Source: Hirudinaria manillensis
Lineage: Eukaryota > Annelida > Clitellata > Hirudinida > Hirudinidae
DNA: 64,000 bases
NCBI GenBank assembly: GCA_034509925.1
Contig: CM067534.1
Location: 3,182,001-3,246,000 of the forward strand
Reading direction: 5' to 3'
A program made the translations under genes and the position numbers. A model generated the notes under the pieces. That model ran no database searches and was not told the DNA's origin. It worked only from the letters and a program-made list of their open reading frames with translations. How positions within the stretch are numbered: position 1 is the stretch's first letter; every line of letters begins with the position of its first letter. Positions 36,430-48,044 of the stretch are shown in pieces.

Positions 36430-38050
36430 ATAATTAAATAACATTAATTGAAATTAAGTATTATTATTATTGTTATTAATAATAACTTTAAGAAATATCA
36501 ACAGCCATGATCAATCTTTTAATAAAATATTAAAATTAAATAAGAATGATTTGTTAAATAATGATAAACAATAGATGAATAGCTTCATTTTAAGCCCTAT
36601 CGTTTAATGAATTTCTCTTGGGTTTTTTTGACAATGGGAATAAATTTTAAGGTTCCTACGCAACAGGCAAGATATGATTGGTTATCCAATAACGTAATTT
36701 TTATAAGACACTTAGTGAATTTGAGAAACAAATTAATTACATAAGTTACAAAATGAGGTTATAAACCAGGGCCGTTTGTACCGAGACCGGATGTCACAAC
36801 CGCAAACACAAATTGGCCCTTCATAAATTTAAATGAATAATCCTGCGCCAAACTAAGGTCTCTATTCAATACTCCTATAAGGCTTTGATATCCTGATGGA
36901 AGACTTTGCCTTCAATAATTATTCCATTCCAATTCCAACAAAACCACAGGTTCATGCAAGATCAACTGCGCTTGGCGCCCAAAATAAAAACTTAAATATT
37001 TCATACTTTCTTGGAAAACCATACGAATTGTCGATGATGATGATAAAAACAATAATTTTTATTTAAGAGACTTAATTTCTCAATTAAATAAGCGGTTAGC
37101 ACTTTATTATGTGTTATGTAATTACAAAGTAAAACTTTTTGTCTAAAATCATGCAGATGATCCATATCGTCCGCCACAAAGAAATGAATGTACGCCAATC
37201 CCGAAATCTAATTTTATTCCAACATGATTATCCATATTATATGAAACATGATTTATATCATCACCAACGATTGAACAAGAAGTCACCACAGCGGCTCGCA
37301 CATATTATGTGCTATGTAATCACAAAACAAAACTTTTTGTTTGCAACAACGATTTAACAGATCATAAACAGAGGACATCCGAAGATATCTAATGACAAGT
37401 TAAACAAATTTTCGATCTGGTCGTGTTGTCCTTGTCATGTTCGTTTATCACCATCTCTTAAAATAACAGTCGTGGTGTATCATTAATTAATCCATATTTT
37501 TATTAAATGTACTACCAGCATCGCTACCAGATGAATGTTGGGGAGGGTTGGTAAATGATGTGGGGATAGCAATTCGTAGAGCCATCTTTAGTTTTTTAGT
37601 ATTTGGTATTGGTAGAGTGAGTCTGGTGCACTTCCTATTTAAGATTGGCCCTTTGAGTCTGTTTGGATTTAATTTATTAATATTGCCATTAATGCTGCTT
37701 TATTTCAGAAGGTTTTGCTTTGTGTTTTAAGTTTAATTTCTTGATTCATCTAAAAGTCAATTTGATTTCAAGGAATTTATTTAGTTTTGAATTTATAAAC
37801 TCATAAAATATGAACGAAAATGCAGGAAGAAAATTATTGCAGTTTAGAAACAACCAGAAAAAAATAAAGCATTGTTTATCTCCGATATTTTTTAAAAGTC
37901 CACAAATTTGGTTTACGTGTTGCATAACCTCAAAGTAAATGAACCAGATCATCCGCCATAGGGCACCAACAAAAATACTGCAATCTACGATCCCTAATTA
38001 GTACCTATTTAGCACCTTCATAATACTAAGTCTTCTCCTGGTCATGTATT
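36430..38050. repeat. dispersed repeat modules; no gene seen
   Basis: 36,430-36,750 is the end of a '13-copy' module. 36,745-37,360 repeats 62-640. 37,380-37,620 contains parts of the 6.4-kb module. 37,625-37,810 is a diverged copy of the 8.2-kb retroposon, and 37,810-38,050 follows 8405-8655. Open frames of 60-70 codons here are shadows of shared repeats. Confidence 0.55.
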
Positions 38051-38054
38051 ATAC

Positions 38055-38351
38055 TGTAATAACCCGGGGTCCTCAAACTAATTATAGAAGGTCAGGTTTA
38101 TTGAAAGTTGTCAGATGGCTTGGAAGATGCACGATGCTTCAAATGTCTAAGTCTTGAAATCTGCTGTTCTCTAATTCTCGCTCTACTTTCCGAGGTAAAT
38201 CCATTTGTCAAGGTACATAACCAAAGAGTCTGAATAGCACCAATTTAATTCTCAAATTATATTGCCACTAAATTTAATTAATTATTTAAATTAATTAATC
38301 GGCAATATAATTTTAATTATTATTCAATTTATTGGATCTAGGGATCCAACA
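38055..38351 (-). repeat. 3' LTR of the non-autonomous element
   Basis: 297 bp, identical to the copy at 39,474-39,770. In the element's orientation it starts TGTTGGATCC and ends TTATTACA, like the ends of the 221-bp Gypsy LTR. The interior is different, with its own 'attgccgattaattaatt' and TTAATTAA-rich block. Confidence 0.9.
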
Positions 38352-39392
38352 CTGCCCCCTCCTTAAATCTGTTCGTCCCGAACAGACATCTATTCCCATT
38401 TTCATTTTTACTCTAGGAATAGGATCCGATCTTCCAACAATCTCATGGCTGCAAATCCCAGATCCATTTGCTTTGCCATCTTCTGGGATTTCCGTTTCCC
38501 CCCTTTTACTTCTGCGTCCTGCAAGTTTCAGTCGCGGAACATCGCCATTTCTATGCTCAACCTCCTGCTCCACCATGGCGCCAGATCTCAGACTCTCTAC
38601 AGGATCACCTGCTCCACTCTCAATGCTAGGCATTGTCTCGAAATCCCGAGCACTCCCTTCTGTGATCTCCAATGGAGCCGAAACATCTGCAGGCTCCACG
38701 GACTTAGCTGATTCGATGGGCTCCGCTGGTAGATCCGCGGACACCCCCGAAGACTCCACAGTTCCAATTGATCTCAAGGGCTTCGCCGGCAAATCCACGT
38801 GACTCATCAGTAACTCCTCGGGCTGCACCAACAACTCCACATGATCCACCGGCAATCCCACAGGCTCCTCTGAAAGTTCCACTTGCTCCACTAAAACCTC
38901 CGTGAGCTCTCTGGGCCCTGCTGACGACTCGACCTGATCTGGTAACTCTATGGGCTCCAACGTCGAGTTCTCTAAGTCTGCCATCAAGCACAGAGTTTCT
39001 GGAGACACGCACGCAGTGTGGTTGGATGTGCCTTCTAATGACTCCATCCCAATGCTGCCAGAAACGGTACTTGGAACATCAGAACTCTTCTCAGTAGAGT
39101 TTTCACCCGAAACCAGCGAGACATCCTGACATGGAATCGCTGTGTTTTTCAAATCGCCCCTAATACTCCTCCTCAACTCATCTACGGACTTTTTCATAAA
39201 ATCAAGAAATTCTTCCATTTTTTTATGGGATGGATTCTCGAATTCGTATTCCTCTGGGTCATGGCCATTCTCTGTCAGCCATGTCCCAAGTCGCTCTCGT
39301 ATCTCAGCTTTCGTGCCTTTCCAATCCAGGCCACGATCTCTCAATTCTTGTCTCAATCGAGGCACGTACAATTCATCCAAGTACTTCGGCAT
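38313..39392 (-). CDS. SAP-motif protein of the non-autonomous LTR element
   Basis: 359 codons. Residues about 5-42 (LYVPRLRQELRDRGLDWKG, TKAEIRERLGTWL, HDPEEYEF) align with the start of the Gypsy Gag, including the SAP-like pattern and the following E-Y-E-F. A short coiled-coil-like stretch (about 55-80) follows. About 150-250 is a low-complexity region of irregular repeats rich in E, P, V, L and S (VELSEEP, VELLVQP, LPAEPIES). A basic patch RRSKRGETE near 290 could be a nuclear localisation signal. There is no zinc knuckle and no enzyme motif. The frame runs on into the 3' LTR. The bases that in the Gypsy element encode its last residues are retained but read in another frame, showing derivation by internal replacement. 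Its role is unknown; packaging or tethering to chromatin are possibilities. Confidence 0.7.
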   Translation of the reverse strand: MPKYLDELYVPRLRQELRDRGLDWKGTKAEIRERLGTWLTENGHDPEEYEFENPSHKKMEEFLDFMKKSVDELRRSIRGDLKNTAIPCQDVSLVSGENSTEKSSDVPSTVSGSIGMESLEGTSNHTACVSPETLCLMADLENSTLEPIELPDQVESSAGPRELTEVLVEQVELSEEPVGLPVDHVELLVQPEELLMSHVDLPAKPLRSIGTVESSGVSADLPAEPIESAKSVEPADVSAPLEITEGSARDFETMPSIESGAGDPVESLRSGAMVEQEVEHRNGDVPRLKLAGRRSKRGETEIPEDGKANGSGICSHEIVGRSDPIPRVKMKMGIDVCSGRTDLRRGQCWIPRSNKLNNN

Positions 39393-39473
39393 TCTTCACT
39401 TTTCAATTAAACAAGCTTCTACCTTAGTTACTTTTGGACACCCTTTAACTCTAAATCCCACTCCTGACACCAA

Positions 39474-39770
39474 TGTAATAACCCGGGGTCCTCAAACTAA
39501 TTATAGAAGGTCAGGTTTATTGAAAGTTGTCAGATGGCTTGGAAGATGCACGATGCTTCAAATGTCTAAGTCTTGAAATCTGCTGTTCTCTAATTCTCGC
39601 TCTACTTTCCGAGGTAAATCCATTTGTCAAGGTACATAACCAAAGAGTCTGAATAGCACCAATTTAATTCTCAAATTATATTGCCACTAAATTTAATTAA
39701 TTATTTAAATTAATTAATCGGCAATATAATTTTAATTATTATTCAATTTATTGGATCTAGGGATCCAACA
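39474..39770 (-). repeat. 5' LTR of the non-autonomous element
   Basis: Identical to 38,055-38,351. In element orientation it is followed by one T and the 18-base tRNA-Leu primer site, then an 80-bp leader to the start codon at 39,392. Confidence 0.9.
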
Positions 39771-39774
39771 ATAC

Positions 39775-41056
39775 GTTCTCTTACAATATCAATCAAGGTT
39801 TTTATTAATGAAGTATCATTGCATATCCATATTTTTATTATTTTGCACCGGCTATTACCATCTTTCTGTTGGGCAAGTGTTGACATATTGATATGTAGAT
39901 ACAGTGTATTATTCAAATCCGAAACTGCGTGGAAGACAAAAGAATGGCTATGTGAATTTAATAACGGATAAAAGACAAATACAAATTAGTATTTTTTTTT
40001 TTTTAAACCTGGTAACGCGGGCCAATCATAAATAGAATTTGGGCCTTTATAAAATTCAGTCGTCCGCAACGAACCCGCCGCTAGATGGCGTCCAAAAACA
40101 AAAAACTGAAAAAAAAATCGATGGGATGCTTACGTCTTACAAATCTTAAATAATTAACACCATACGAGGTGTTTCTCGTTGGGGTACATTTCAGAATGTT
40201 TTAAAAGTCATTACATTTATCCTCAGCTATGATAGCAAGGATTATCTTCATTACCATCGCCATAATCATCGCCATCATAGCCATCTCATTAATAAGTAAA
40301 ACACGAACAGTTTGGTGAGGACATTCGTTATTTAATAAATAATTAATAAAGTTTTAAGCACAACCATAATTAACTTTTAAGCACAGCACTAATCGTAATG
40401 ATAATGATAACAATTATAATTAAATAACATCAATTGAAATTAAGTATTATTAATGTTATTAATAATAACTTTAAGAAATATCAATAGGCCGTGATCAGTC
40501 GATTAATAAAATATTAAAATTAATTAAGAATGATTTGTTAAATAATGCTAAACAATAGATGAATAGCTTCATTTTAAGCCCTATTGTGTAATGAATTTCA
40601 CTCGTTTTTTTTTTGACAATGGGAATAAATTTTAAGGTTCCTTTTAGAAGCGACAGGCAAGTTATACACGTAACGAACTGCCGCTAGATGGCGACCAAAA
40701 ACAAAAGAAGAAGACGCCGCAACAGAGTGTGTACGACTTACAAAGCTTAAATATTTCACAACTTCTTGGAACACCAAACGAGGTGTTTCTCGTTGGGGTA
40801 CATTTCAGAATGTTTTAAAAGTCATTACATTTATCCTCAGCGATGATAACAAGGATTATCTTCATTACCATCGCCATCATCATCGTCATCATAGCCATCT
40901 CATTAATAAGTAAAACACGAACAGTTTTAATTATTTAATTATTTAATAAATAATTAATAAAGTTTTTAAGTACAACCAACAGTACTAATCGAAATGATGG
41001 CGATAACAATAATAATTATTATAATTTAAAAATAACAATTGAAATTAAGTGTTATT
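39775..41056. repeat. '13-copy' repeat modules, two copies
   Basis: 39,775-39,910 continues the insertion target (paralogue of 26.12 kb). Module copies follow at about 39,930-40,670 and 40,675-41,056, each with the cgccgctagatggcg core and the CATCGCCATCATCAT block. No gene. Confidence 0.55.
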
Positions 41057-41498
41057 ATGGATGGATGGATGGATGGATGGATGGATGGATGGATGGATGG
41101 ATGGATGGATGGATGGATGGATGGATGGATGGATGGATGGATGGATGGATGGATGGATGGATGGATGGATGGATGGATGGATGGATGGATGGATGGATGG
41201 ATGGATGGATGGATGGATGGATGGATGGATGGATGGATGGATGGATGGATGGATGGATGGATGGATGGATGGATGGATGGATGGATGGATGGATGGATGG
41301 ATGGATGGATGGATGGATGGATGGATGGATGGATGGATGGATGGATGGATGGATGGATGGATGGATGGATGGATGGATGGATGGATGGATGGATGGATGG
41401 ATGGATGGATGGATGGATGGATGGATGGATGGATGGATGGATGGATGGATGGATGGATGGATGGATGGATGGATGGATGGATGGATGGATGGATGGAT
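41057..41498. repeat. pure (GGAT)n microsatellite, about 110 units
   Basis: 442 bp of uninterrupted ATGG/GGAT tetranucleotide. Because 4 is not a multiple of 3, all frames stay open and read as Trp-Met-Asp-Gly on one strand and Ser-Ile-His-Pro on the other. These are not proteins. A sister locus at 41,913-41,926 has only about three units in the same flanks. Confidence 0.95.
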
Positions 41499-44400
41499 AG
41501 CAATAGATGGCTCAATGAGCAGGTATTTTAAATACTTGTTAAACAGTCTCAATATTACCAACCAAAGTCGACTTAAATAAAAACCTGATAAGAGCTCACA
41601 GAATAGACGAAGACGTTATTTGTATCACCATACGAGGTGTTTCTCGTTGGGGTACATTTCAGAATGTTTTAAAAGTCATTACACTTATCCCCAGCTATGA
41701 TAGCAAGGATTATCTTCATTACCATCGCCATAATCATCGTCATCATAGCCATCTCATGAATAAGTAAAACACGAACAGTTTGATGAGGACATTCGTTATT
41801 TAATAAATAATTAATAAAGTTTTTAAGCACAACCAACAGTACTAATCGAAATAATGGTGTTAACAATAATAATTATTATAATTTAAAAATAACAATTGAA
41901 ATTAATTGTTATTATGGATGGATGGATAGCAATAAATGGCTCAATGAGCAGGTATTTTAAATACTTGTTAAACAATCTCAATATTACCAACCAAAGTCGA
42001 CTTAAATAAAAACCTGATAAGAGCTCACAGAATAGACGAAGACGTTATTTGTATCTGGTCTATCTATCCTTTATTATCATTTAACATGTTATTGTACATA
42101 TCATTTCATATAAACATATATTACATTTTAAATTGTATGTAAGCAATGTGAATCTAAATATTTCAATGTCAAAGCAAAAACTGTAGCACTATGCTCCATT
42201 TTTTTTAATGAACGATATCAAACCTTTTCACAATTTATTTAGAATTCGTTCACGCGAGCAAATGTTTTTATTGGGTTACTTAAAATAATTGTTCATTCCT
42301 AATTTTCATTAATGGGTTCAATATACAATCCAACAAATCCATGACACTCTGACCTCCTTTGGACCCCCTCATCCACCCAGACTACCTGCTCTTCTAAGTC
42401 GCTGCATGATTCTCCAACTGGATTTTTTTTAAACCGATAGATCGTTTATTAATTTATTTGGCCTGGGAAAATCCTCAAATAAGCACAATTCGTTAATGAA
42501 TTTCACTCTTGAAAATGGCAATAATTTTAAGGTGCCTTGAGACGTGACAGACAAAATTTGATTGGTTACCTAATAGCGTAATTTTTAACGTCAAATCCGG
42601 ACCGCCAAAGTTTTGAAACGGAACGCTATGATAATGAATCTAGGAAAGAAAATTTTAATTCTTTTAAAATATTTGCTATGAACTACCCCTTCGTCCGTAA
42701 ACTGATTGCAACGTATGTGGAAGCAGTTTAATAATTAACATAAGTTTAAAAAGTAAAGAATATGCATCGAAAGCACATAAATATACCTTTTCCCACTGAT
42801 AACTGACAATTAAAAATGTTTTTTAAACCTGTCAAGCCTCTCAAGTCAATCACAAACAAAATACCGACGCCATTTAAAAAATCTAATCGAATGCCCCAGC
42901 AGACCAATGTCATCGTTTATTAAATGGTTTGCAAAAAAAAAAACAAATAAATAATTAAATAAACTTGAAAAAAATCAAATAAATAGAGCAATATCTAAAT
43001 AAACTAAGCGTAACATTTCACGTTCTACTTTTATACATGTTCGTATATTTACAATATCTGCGATATTATTCGTTGCTCGTATTTGTGCTTATTGAATATT
43101 ATGTTGTATCGGTTCTTGCTCCTCTGTGTTGTTTGATGTCTACTTATCATTATTAAGCCAAGTAACGTACGAACCACTGCAAGAAATTATAGTTGGAGAT
43201 TATTTTACACCGCAAACCGTACGATTGCTACTTGATGATTTGTTTCTTATCTAAATGTAGGAGAATGTTTGGTCATGACTTACGAAAGACAGAATTAGTA
43301 CTTTTATAATTTAAAATTTTTTTAAAGCGTTTATTTTATTTTGATTGAGTTTATTCAGAATAAATTCTCCACAATCAGATTCCTAGTTAGAAAATACAAG
43401 AAAAATTAATCAAGACGACCGGTTATATTAAATTTTCATTTTTCATTCAAGAAAACAACTCCTGATACCATAAAATGCAATTTTCCTAGGAGGTCATAAG
43501 TGAAAAATAAACACCTCGTTCGGCTTCAAGAAGAATTTTAAAGAGAGGTTAAAAAACGTGATCTACTTCACATTTTCAGAAAACGCAATTTGTGGATGTC
43601 CCTAGAGGGACTAGTTTTAAATTATTCCAATTTTATTTTGCTTTACTCACCCATATATCTACGGTTAGGTTTACTCACCCATATATCTACGGTTAGGTGG
43701 CCAATCAGGCCGAATCACGCAGTCCTGACAAGCGAATCCGCGCAAAAAATGAGTGCGCATTATAATCTGACGATCCCTCCACAGATTAGGTCAGTCGTTA
43801 AAACATCATTATCAAGCCCGCCACGTCCACTAGGACAAATTCATAACATCGAAATCAAGATTTTTCATAGATTACGTGTAAAAATAAAACTTTTTGTCTA
43901 AAACTGTACTTTACTGTACATAAAAGCATTTTAGTAATTAACATAATTAATAAACAGAGAATAAGCCTGGAAGACAAAAGAATGTCTATGTGCATTTAAT
44001 AACGGAAAAAAAAGACAACTACAAATCCATTTTTTTAAGCCCGGCATCGCCAGCCAATCACAATTAGAATTTGGCCCTTTATAAAATTTACTCGTCCATA
44101 ATGAACCCGCCGCTAGATGGCGACCAAAAACAAACGCTGAGAAAAACGCCACGTCACGAGCGCGACTTACAAAGCTTAAATATTTCACAACGTCTTGGAA
44201 CACCAAACGAGGTGTTTCTCGTTGGGGTACATTTCAGAATGTTTTAAAAGTCATTACACTTATCCTCAGCGATGATAACAAGGATTATCTTCATTACCAT
44301 CGCCATCATCATCGTCATCATAACCACCTCATTAATAAGTAAAACACGAACAGTTTGGTGAAGATATTCGTTTTTAATAAAGTTTTTAAACACATCACTA

Positions 44401-44889
44401 CTCCTAATGATAATGATGATAACAATAATAATTATTATAACTAAATAACATCAATTGAAATTAAGTATTATTATTATTGTCATTAATAATAACTTTAAGA
44501 AATATCAACGGCCGTTATCAGTCAATTAATAAAATATTAAAATTAACTAAGAATGATTTGTTAAATAATTCTAAACAATAGATGAATAGCTTCATTTTAA
44601 GCCCTATCGCATTTCTCTTGGTTTTTTTTTTTTTTTGACAATGGCAATAAATTTTAAGGTTCCTTTTAGACGCGACAGGCAAGTTATGATTGGTTATCCA
44701 ATAACGTAATTTTTATAATAGATTCAATGTGAATCTAAATATTTCAATGTCAAAGCAAAAACTGTAGCACTTTGCTCTATATTTTAATGAACGATATGAA
44801 ACTTATTTACAATTTATTTAGAAATCGTGCACGCGAACAAATGTTTTTATCAGGTTACTTAAAATAACTGTTCATTCCTAATTTTCATT
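41499..44889. repeat. dispersed repeat modules; no gene seen
   Basis: 41,499-42,480 pairs with 29.0-30.0 kb, with an internal direct duplication (40.79-41.62 versus 41.64-42.05 kb). 42,690-43,075 pairs with 32.5-33.87 kb. 43,080-43,200 and 43,415-43,920 pair with 8935-9540, 15,690-16,050 and 26,380-26,990. 43,930-44,720 is a '13-copy' module. 44,720-44,890 repeats part of 42.12-42.30 kb. Confidence 0.55.
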
Positions 44890-45373
44890 TGCCTGAAGAA
44901 GAGATTGATCAAATGCAAAATTTCCTTAGCGAACTTGGAATTGAAACAATAACAGATTTGGTCAATTTCACGTGGTTTGATTTGGAAAATAATCCATCCT
45001 TCAACAGTGTCATTTGTGAGGAAATTGAAAGATTTCCTGAGAGCAGGTGAGCTTTAGTGATCACAAATTAGTCAAATGATTGACAGATGAAAATTTAATA
45101 ATCAGTTAAGTTTATATTCAAATTTAGTAATGTATAGGCAGTTTAATTGCAAAGGTGCAACAATATGTTAACCAAACCGGTATTATTTCATATTAATTCT
45201 CGTTAACACATTTCCAAGTAATGCTTTGAGGTTTACTTCTTTGCTGTAGGTTCTGTATTAAAAAGTTTCCATATCAAAAACATTTTACATCAGTCTCTAT
45301 TTTTGTATCTATTGATAGGACATCAAGATGTCTACGCTGCAATGGAACAAAATGCTTTTAAAAAATAATGCCA
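44890..45373 (+). pseudogene. decayed copy of the small SAM-like gene (copy 3)
   Basis: Exon 1 (44,890-45,050) encodes LPEEEIDQMQNFLSELGIET and FTWFDLENNPSFNS, then shifts frame where a two-base gain turns 'attatgagg' into 'atttgtgagg'. The donor gcag|gtgagc is intact. Exon 2 (from about 45,321) encodes HQDVYAAMEQNAF and a stop. It is closest to copy 1 and shares its flanks for about 0.7 kb, so those two are one duplication. No TATA-bearing promoter unit precedes it. Confidence 0.6.
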
Positions 45374-47085
45374 GAAAGGCATTCCATTCAAGAAGAGAAT
45401 TTCTTCCTTAATTATCACGGAAAAATTAAACTAAAACAGGCATTGCAATATTAATAATAAAAATAATCGTCGAGAAATATGAAAATTATATAGTTTCCAA
45501 AGTGTTTATTAAAACTTTATGCATCTTCAAAAAAGAATGATTATTAAAATGTTAAATATGGGTTGACAAAGTATGAGATCCGTAGAATATGGAACCTGTC
45601 AAATCTCTCCTAAATCATTACCTTTCGTTGGAGTTTCAATGGAATAAACAATCACATCCCTGGCTTGAACCAGCACTTGATAATGCTTGATTTCGATAAA
45701 ACACCTTTGCTGAGAGCAGAATTTTAAACTTTAAGATCTTATCGCTCAGAAAAAAAATGAGGGTTTTAGGGAATTCTTTTTGAGACTTTTAGGGACTTCT
45801 TTAAAGATTGCATTTGGGAGAGTTTTGGAAGTTTTTCGTAGTAATTCGGATTATGATCCTTTAAATAGTTCGTTGGTCGATAGTTTCCTTGGTATTTGAT
45901 GACAAGAATTTGAGATAAACCAATCGTACAAAAGACCGCTTTGCAGATTTTGAGCAGAAAACTGCTTATTCATAGGGTGTCTCTAGTCCTAATAACGAGC
46001 CAAATTTCGCCCAAACTTGTCATCAAATGTTGATTCAAAAGCTGACATATCATGTCCTTGACATCTTGTCACTTTTTTTACCTATCAGATTTGTCCATGC
46101 TTTGATACGAACTTGCATGTAGTCGAATGCTCATGCATGGAAATTGTTCAAAAGAACTTTTTTGAAATAATAAACACTTGACGTTAATTGGAACAAGAAA
46201 TATTTATTATTTAATATTAGTTTTTTAATATTTAATTTTAATTTGAATAATAAATATTTATTGTTGTGAATAAAAACCGTTTGAAAACCAATGACGATTA
46301 CTCTTTGTAAAAGAACTGGTTTTGGTTTTTGATTTATTGTTAATATCGCAATTATTATTATTATCATTATTATTATTATTATTATTAATGATTTCACTAA
46401 TATTATGTGTTGATATAGTTAATGTAATGGGATATCCTGATGCTATAAGCAGGATGCGCTCTGTGAACATGAAGGTATGGAGATTGAAAGATTGGGAATT
46501 CAAACTCATAACGTCAGTTGATATTCAAATTCTTAATATTATTGCATATATATAAACATTATATCTATACAAATAAAAATGTAACTGTGTGTTTGTAGAT
46601 AATCAATGTTCTCTGAAAGTTCTTAACCGATTGCTTTGAAATTTCGACAATAAAACATAGTATTCGATTAGACGAATATTTTTAAGTAGATTTCATATAC
46701 AAAATATGTAAATGTCACAACTGTAGAAGGTAAAAAGATGCATTTTTATTTATATAGATGCTAACTAAGCCCGACCTCGCGTTGCCGTGGCTCAACAGAA
46801 CAACTAAAAAATATCGTTTAGTCACAAACATTGTGAAATTGTAAAAAACACGTGGTCGGGCACAGCTTTTTTATAATAACGTTTTCGGCCGAGTTGAGCG
46901 ATCGATCAATATTGTTGGTTTTTATAAAAACATCGTAATGAAACTAACATAATTCGTACATAATAAAAATAAATAAAATTAATAAAAAAATAATAATGGC
47001 AATAGCGAAGTTATTAATGACGTTGCTCCAGTCACTCATATCTACTCAGCAGCAAAAAGCCACTAGATTATTTTACAAATAGGAG
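45374..47085. repeat. repeat modules, then single-copy AT-rich DNA
   Basis: 45,374-45,600 and 45,770-46,460 repeat the 1.32-2.25 kb and 10.9-11.6 kb modules, with a short (ATT)n run near 46,350-46,388. 46,460-47,085 has no partner that I can find and no coding signal. Confidence 0.5.
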
Positions 47086-47089
47086 AAAT

Positions 47090-47790
47090 AAAAACCCATT
47101 TTCGAATAAAAATTGGACATTTTTCCAACTGGGTTTTTGGTTAAGATTATTTATTACCAGCTTAGCCAGGAGAAAACCCAAACAAAGCATAAACCATGTA
47201 TATAAACAAAAGGCCTGAATTTATGTTACTACCATTTTGTAGTTCGGTTTCTTATCGGACCTACATTCCTCGAGCTATGGATCTTCCTTTAAAAAAATAT
47301 TTTTCCCCATGCCTCTGCCTAAAGATGACACCGACCAAATTTATGATTTCTTTAAAAACCTAGGAATTCAAACAGCACAAGATCTGGCCAGATTTCGTTG
47401 GAGTGACTTGCAAAATAGTCCACTTTTCAACAGCATCGTTATGGACAAATTCAAAACTTTTATGAAAGCAGGTGAACAATTTCTGATTTTCTGATCTAAA
47501 ATGTAAATTTGCCTAGATTAATAAAACTATTAATAGAATGAAATTCGAATAAAAATAAAATAGATTAATTTGTATGATTTATAATTTATACGACGTTTAT
47601 ATGAAAAATATTCCAACAATTTGTTAAAATAAATTCTAATCTTATCACCTTTATTATTTTGTGGTGCATAGCCTTTCGGTAACCCGCTGCTCCTACATCA
47701 AAAAATGTTGGACTCATTTTTATTTATTTATTTATTTATGCAGATCATCCAGATGTCTATGATGCAATCGAACAAAATAGTAAAAAGTAG
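47090..47790 (+). CDS. small SAM-like protein, two exons (copy 4, intact)
   Basis: Exon 1 from ATG 47,309 to 47,471, exon 2 47,744-47,790; 210 nt, 69 residues plus stop. Donor gcag|gtgaac and acceptor tttatgcag|atcatc are canonical, and the junction makes an Asp codon. The protein reads LPKDDTDQIYDFFKNLGIQT, QDLARFRWSDL, MDKFKTFMKA, then HPDVYDAIEQNS. A single promoter unit precedes it (47,090-47,230) with TATATAAA at 47,199-47,206. An upstream ATG at 47,277 corresponds to the start used by copy 2, but here it is one base out of frame, so I place the start at 47,309. Function unknown; SAM-like is an inference from helical pattern and length. The coordinates given include the promoter unit. 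Confidence 0.6.
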
Positions 47791-48044
47791 CTTTTGGCAA
47801 TAATACAAGCAATTTAGGACATCAACATGGAAACTTGAACAAAATTCCTTCCTCTGAGAATAAAAACTACAAGTCATCAAATTTGAAAATCAAATTTCAT
47901 GTTATAAATTGACTTTCTAATGACTATTGAAAAATTTGTTGGTGCATAATTTTGTAAATTCTTTATTAATTATTGAATAATAACTTCAACAATAAAAATA
48001 TTTCTTCGTGACAAATTTAAACCTAATTTTCTACATATACGAAA

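Larger units (their letters stand above)
38051..39774 (-). mobile_element. young non-autonomous LTR retrotransposon with SAP-like gene
   Basis: Minus-strand element bounded by identical 297-bp LTRs (38,055-38,351 and 39,474-39,770) and target duplication ATAC (38,051-38,054; 39,771-39,774). The internal part is only about 1.1 kb. It keeps the tRNA-Leu primer site (39,455-39,472), the polypurine tract (38,352-38,364) and about 30 nt identical to the last coding bases of the Gypsy element. It encodes one protein with a SAP-like N-terminus. Protease, RT, RNase H and integrase are absent. Unoccupied versions of the target are at about 8650 and 26,108 (catgtattataag...ctcttacaatatcaatc). It is inferred to be mobilised by the 19-24 kb family. 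Confidence 0.85.

Noticed and set aside
38332..38802. 156-codon plus-strand frame rich in Ser/Pro
   Set aside because: Complement of the SAP-element coding frame, which has the homology and the correct orientation to primer site and LTRs.
41057..41498. CRISPR-like or satellite array
   Set aside because: A 4-bp unit with no spacers, in a eukaryotic genome; it is a microsatellite.
41039..41580. Long open frames of Trp-Met-Asp-Gly and Ser-Ile-His-Pro repeats on both strands
   Set aside because: They are translations of the GGAT microsatellite; a 4-bp unit stays open in all frames.
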